Positions 21,675 to 23,081 of a stretch of 23,081 nucleotides of DNA are shown here, piece after piece. The DNA comes from a virus. The notes below the pieces were generated by a model. It searched no databases and was not told the origin of the DNA. It was given only the letters and a program-made list of their open reading frames with translations. The position numbers and the translations under genes are program-made. Numbering within the stretch: position 1 is the first letter of the stretch; the number at the start of each line of letters is the position of its first letter. The stretch is taken from the IMG/VR virus record IMGVR_UViG_3300006990_000175, positions 1-23,081 of that record. The stretch is one strand, 5' to 3'.

Positions 21675-23081
21675 TTATTCTCCTAATCTGGCTTCTAATT
21701 CAGCTAGCTTTGCTGAAAGTTCTTTTACGGCATTTACCAAGTACCAAGTAATGTTTTCAGGGTCCACACTAAGACAACCTGTAGTTTCTTCCCTGACTAC
21801 ATCAGGCAAGATTTTTTGTATCTCTTGAGCAATAACACCAATCTGTGTGCCTTGTTTGTCAATGGCGGCACTTGCTGGTAATTCATCAATCTCATCAGCA
21901 GTGCGATACTCAAAGCTGCAAACACGAACCTGACTAATTGCATCAAGCCCTGTGTTGTTATCCTCAATGTTTTTCTTGATGCGGCGGTCAGAAGTTGTGG
22001 CAAAATTAGCCGAATTATTACCCGCATAAACTGCGCCGTTACCGCCAGATATAAAGGCTGTGCTTCCACCCTTACCAACCATACCGTTAGAACCCAGCAC
22101 GACTTCGTTACTAACAGTGGCACCAGACGCACGACACAAAGTGCCAATCATAGTGTTGTTATCGCCGGTAGTTGTTACCGCATTTGCACTATTACCCATT
22201 GCCGTGTTACTTGAGCCGGTAGTGTTATTTATTAAAGCCGAATCACCAATAGCGACATTCGCAGCACCGGTTGTGTTATTCACGAGTGTCGCATAACCTA
22301 CCCCATTATTGCTATGGCCAGAGGTAGTTACTTTAAGAGAGTTCATGCCCACCGCATTGTTGTTATACCCCGTAGAACAGGTCAACAATGCTTGACTGCC
22401 CACCGCAGTGTTTTGAGCCGCAGTAGTATCTGTAAGGGCTTTGAAACCCACCGCCGTGTTGTTGGCAGAGGTTGCCACGGTGGCCAAAGCAGCCTTGCCT
22501 AAAGCCGTGTTTTGGGCTGCCGTAGTGTTTGCATAAAGGGCATTAACACCAAGAGATACGTTGTCTGTGCCAGTGGTGTTTGAGGTAAGTGCTGCATAAC
22601 CCACAGCCGTGTTGTTAGATGCGGTGGTGTTTGCAAAAAGAGAGTTGACACCTACAGAAACATTATTTGCTCCCGTAGTATTTGAGTACAGGGCTTGATA
22701 GCCAAAGGCACTATTTGCGTCTGCTGTTGTATTGGTCGATAAAGCGTTGACACCAAAAACGGAGTTGTTATCCCCTGTCGTATTAGCATCAAGGGCAAGC
22801 GAACCCACAGCCGTGTTTGCTGCGCCAGTGGTGTTTGCGGCGAGTGCTTGATGACCTAATGCTGAATTATTACTTCCAGTTGTATTTGCTGTTAAGGCTT
22901 CATTACCAAAAGCATTATTTGTTGCACCAGTAGTATTAAAGGCCATAGCAATATGACCAACAGCATTATTGCCATTTGCACTCGTATTAGAAGAAAGAGT
23001 ACCATTACCTATTGCTACATTGTACCCACCACTTGTTAAGCTATCTAATGCAGTATCACCCAAAGCCACGTTAGCTGTGCC
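21675..23081 (-). CDS. Partial tail fibre with repeat shaft and C-terminal S74 intramolecular chaperone
   Basis: The reading frame is open to the window edge; a GTG at 23069 lies in mid-repeat, so the true start is outside. Numbering from that GTG, residues 2-306 are 18 tandem 17-residue units of the type AVGxxALxxNTTGxxNT, similar to YadA-like head repeats, which fold as a trimeric left-handed beta roll. Residues about 357-464 are a peptidase S74 / endosialidase-type chaperone domain: SDRRIKKN gives the Ser360-Lys365 dyad for autocleavage, followed by GVIAQEIQKILPDVV and a final coiled coil (VKELSAKLAELEARL). The domain guides trimerisation and is usually released by self-cleavage before Ser360. 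The protein would bind the host surface. Confidence 0.88.
   Translation of the reverse strand, partial: GTANVALGDTALDSLTSGGYNVAIGNGTLSSNTSANGNNAVGHIAMAFNTTGATNNAFGNEALTANTTGSNNSALGHQALAANTTGAANTAVGSLALDANTTGDNNSVFGVNALSTNTTADANSAFGYQALYSNTTGANNVSVGVNSLFANTTASNNTAVGYAALTSNTTGTDNVSLGVNALYANTTAAQNTALGKAALATVATSANNTAVGFKALTDTTAAQNTAVGSQALLTCSTGYNNNAVGMNSLKVTTSGHSNNGVGYATLVNNTTGAANVAIGDSALINNTTGSSNTAMGNSANAVTTTGDNNTMIGTLCRASGATVSNEVVLGSNGMVGKGGSTAFISGGNGAVYAGNNSANFATTSDRRIKKNIEDNNTGLDAISQVRVCSFEYRTADEIDELPASAAIDKQGTQIGVIAQEIQKILPDVVREETTGCLSVDPENITWYLVNAVKELSAKLAELEARLGE
22152..23081 (-). repeat. Tandem 51-bp (17-residue) repeats of the tail fibre
   Basis: Eighteen units are visible plus part of another at the window edge; one unit, AVGFKALTDTTAAQNT, has only 16 residues. 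The protein consensus is A-[VLF]-G-x-x-A-L-x-x-N-T-T-G-x-x-N-[TS]. DNA of the units is diverged in codon choice, so the array is old or under selection for protein shape. The units nearest the window end are clearly AT-richer than those in the middle. Confidence 0.85.

Noticed and set aside
23067-23069. GTG at 23069 as the true start of the tail fibre
   Set aside because: The codons before it (Gly-Thr-Ala-Asn) continue the 17-residue repeat, so the gene runs on past the window edge.
22152-23081. CRISPR array suggested by regular repeats near the right edge
   Set aside because: The 51-bp units are continuous in-frame coding repeats with no constant repeat/variable spacer pattern.

Overview
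The window looks like part of a marine podovirus genome (tailed phage, Caudoviricetes) of the type represented by Puniceispirillum phage HMO-2011. The best single clue is the family A DNA polymerase at 3081-4619. It carries two DnaJ-type Cys-x2-Cys-x-Gly-x-Gly motifs ahead of the polymerase motifs, an architecture I recall being reported for HMO-2011. Base composition looks close to 50% GC by eye, higher than SAR11 phages usually show, so a Roseobacter- or SAR116-like alphaproteobacterial host is more likely. The host assignment is inference.

Layout: (1) At the left edge, two small genes point left: a truncated ribbon-helix-helix-like regulator (1-122) and a 47-residue lysine-rich peptide (97-240). 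(2) Bases 241-380 form a divergent regulatory region with a candidate sigma70-like promoter and four TTGTCA/TGACAA half-sites. (3) Bases 381-11443 are one tightly packed rightward replication and nucleotide-metabolism cassette. In order it holds a primase, a DnaB-like helicase, a 50-aa protein, a DEDD 3'-5' exonuclease, the polymerase, a candidate single-stranded-DNA-binding protein, a Cas4-like PD-(D/E)XK exonuclease, an unknown protein, a T7-type endonuclease I, an unknown protein, a MazG-like pyrophosphohydrolase, a DUF3310 protein, a class II ribonucleotide reductase, two tiny ORFs, a GIY-YIG protein, a second PD-(D/E)XK-like protein and a short hypothetical. Most neighbours overlap by 1-50 nt. 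(4) Bases 11440-23081 are a leftward virion cassette. Read in its own direction it holds a truncated repeat-rich tail fibre with a C-terminal S74 chaperone domain, an 80-aa protein, a 66-aa holin-like protein, a 498-aa protein, two small proteins, a 679-aa protein, a 1654-aa protein and a 105-aa Met/Lys-rich protein. The 498/679/1654 trio resembles the order of T7 internal virion (DNA ejection) genes 14-15-16. The two cassettes converge on a shared CTAG in which both genes stop.

How it works together: the nucleases (Cas4-like exonuclease, endonuclease I, perhaps the GIY-YIG and second PD-(D/E)XK proteins) would process host or branched phage DNA. MazG, the DUF3310 protein and the B12-dependent reductase would supply dNTPs to the primase-helicase-polymerase-SSB replisome. 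The leftward block would build the host-recognition and genome-ejection parts of the virion. No RNA polymerase, integrase, terminase, portal, capsid, endolysin or tRNA is recognised here. The packaging and head genes presumably lie beyond the right edge.
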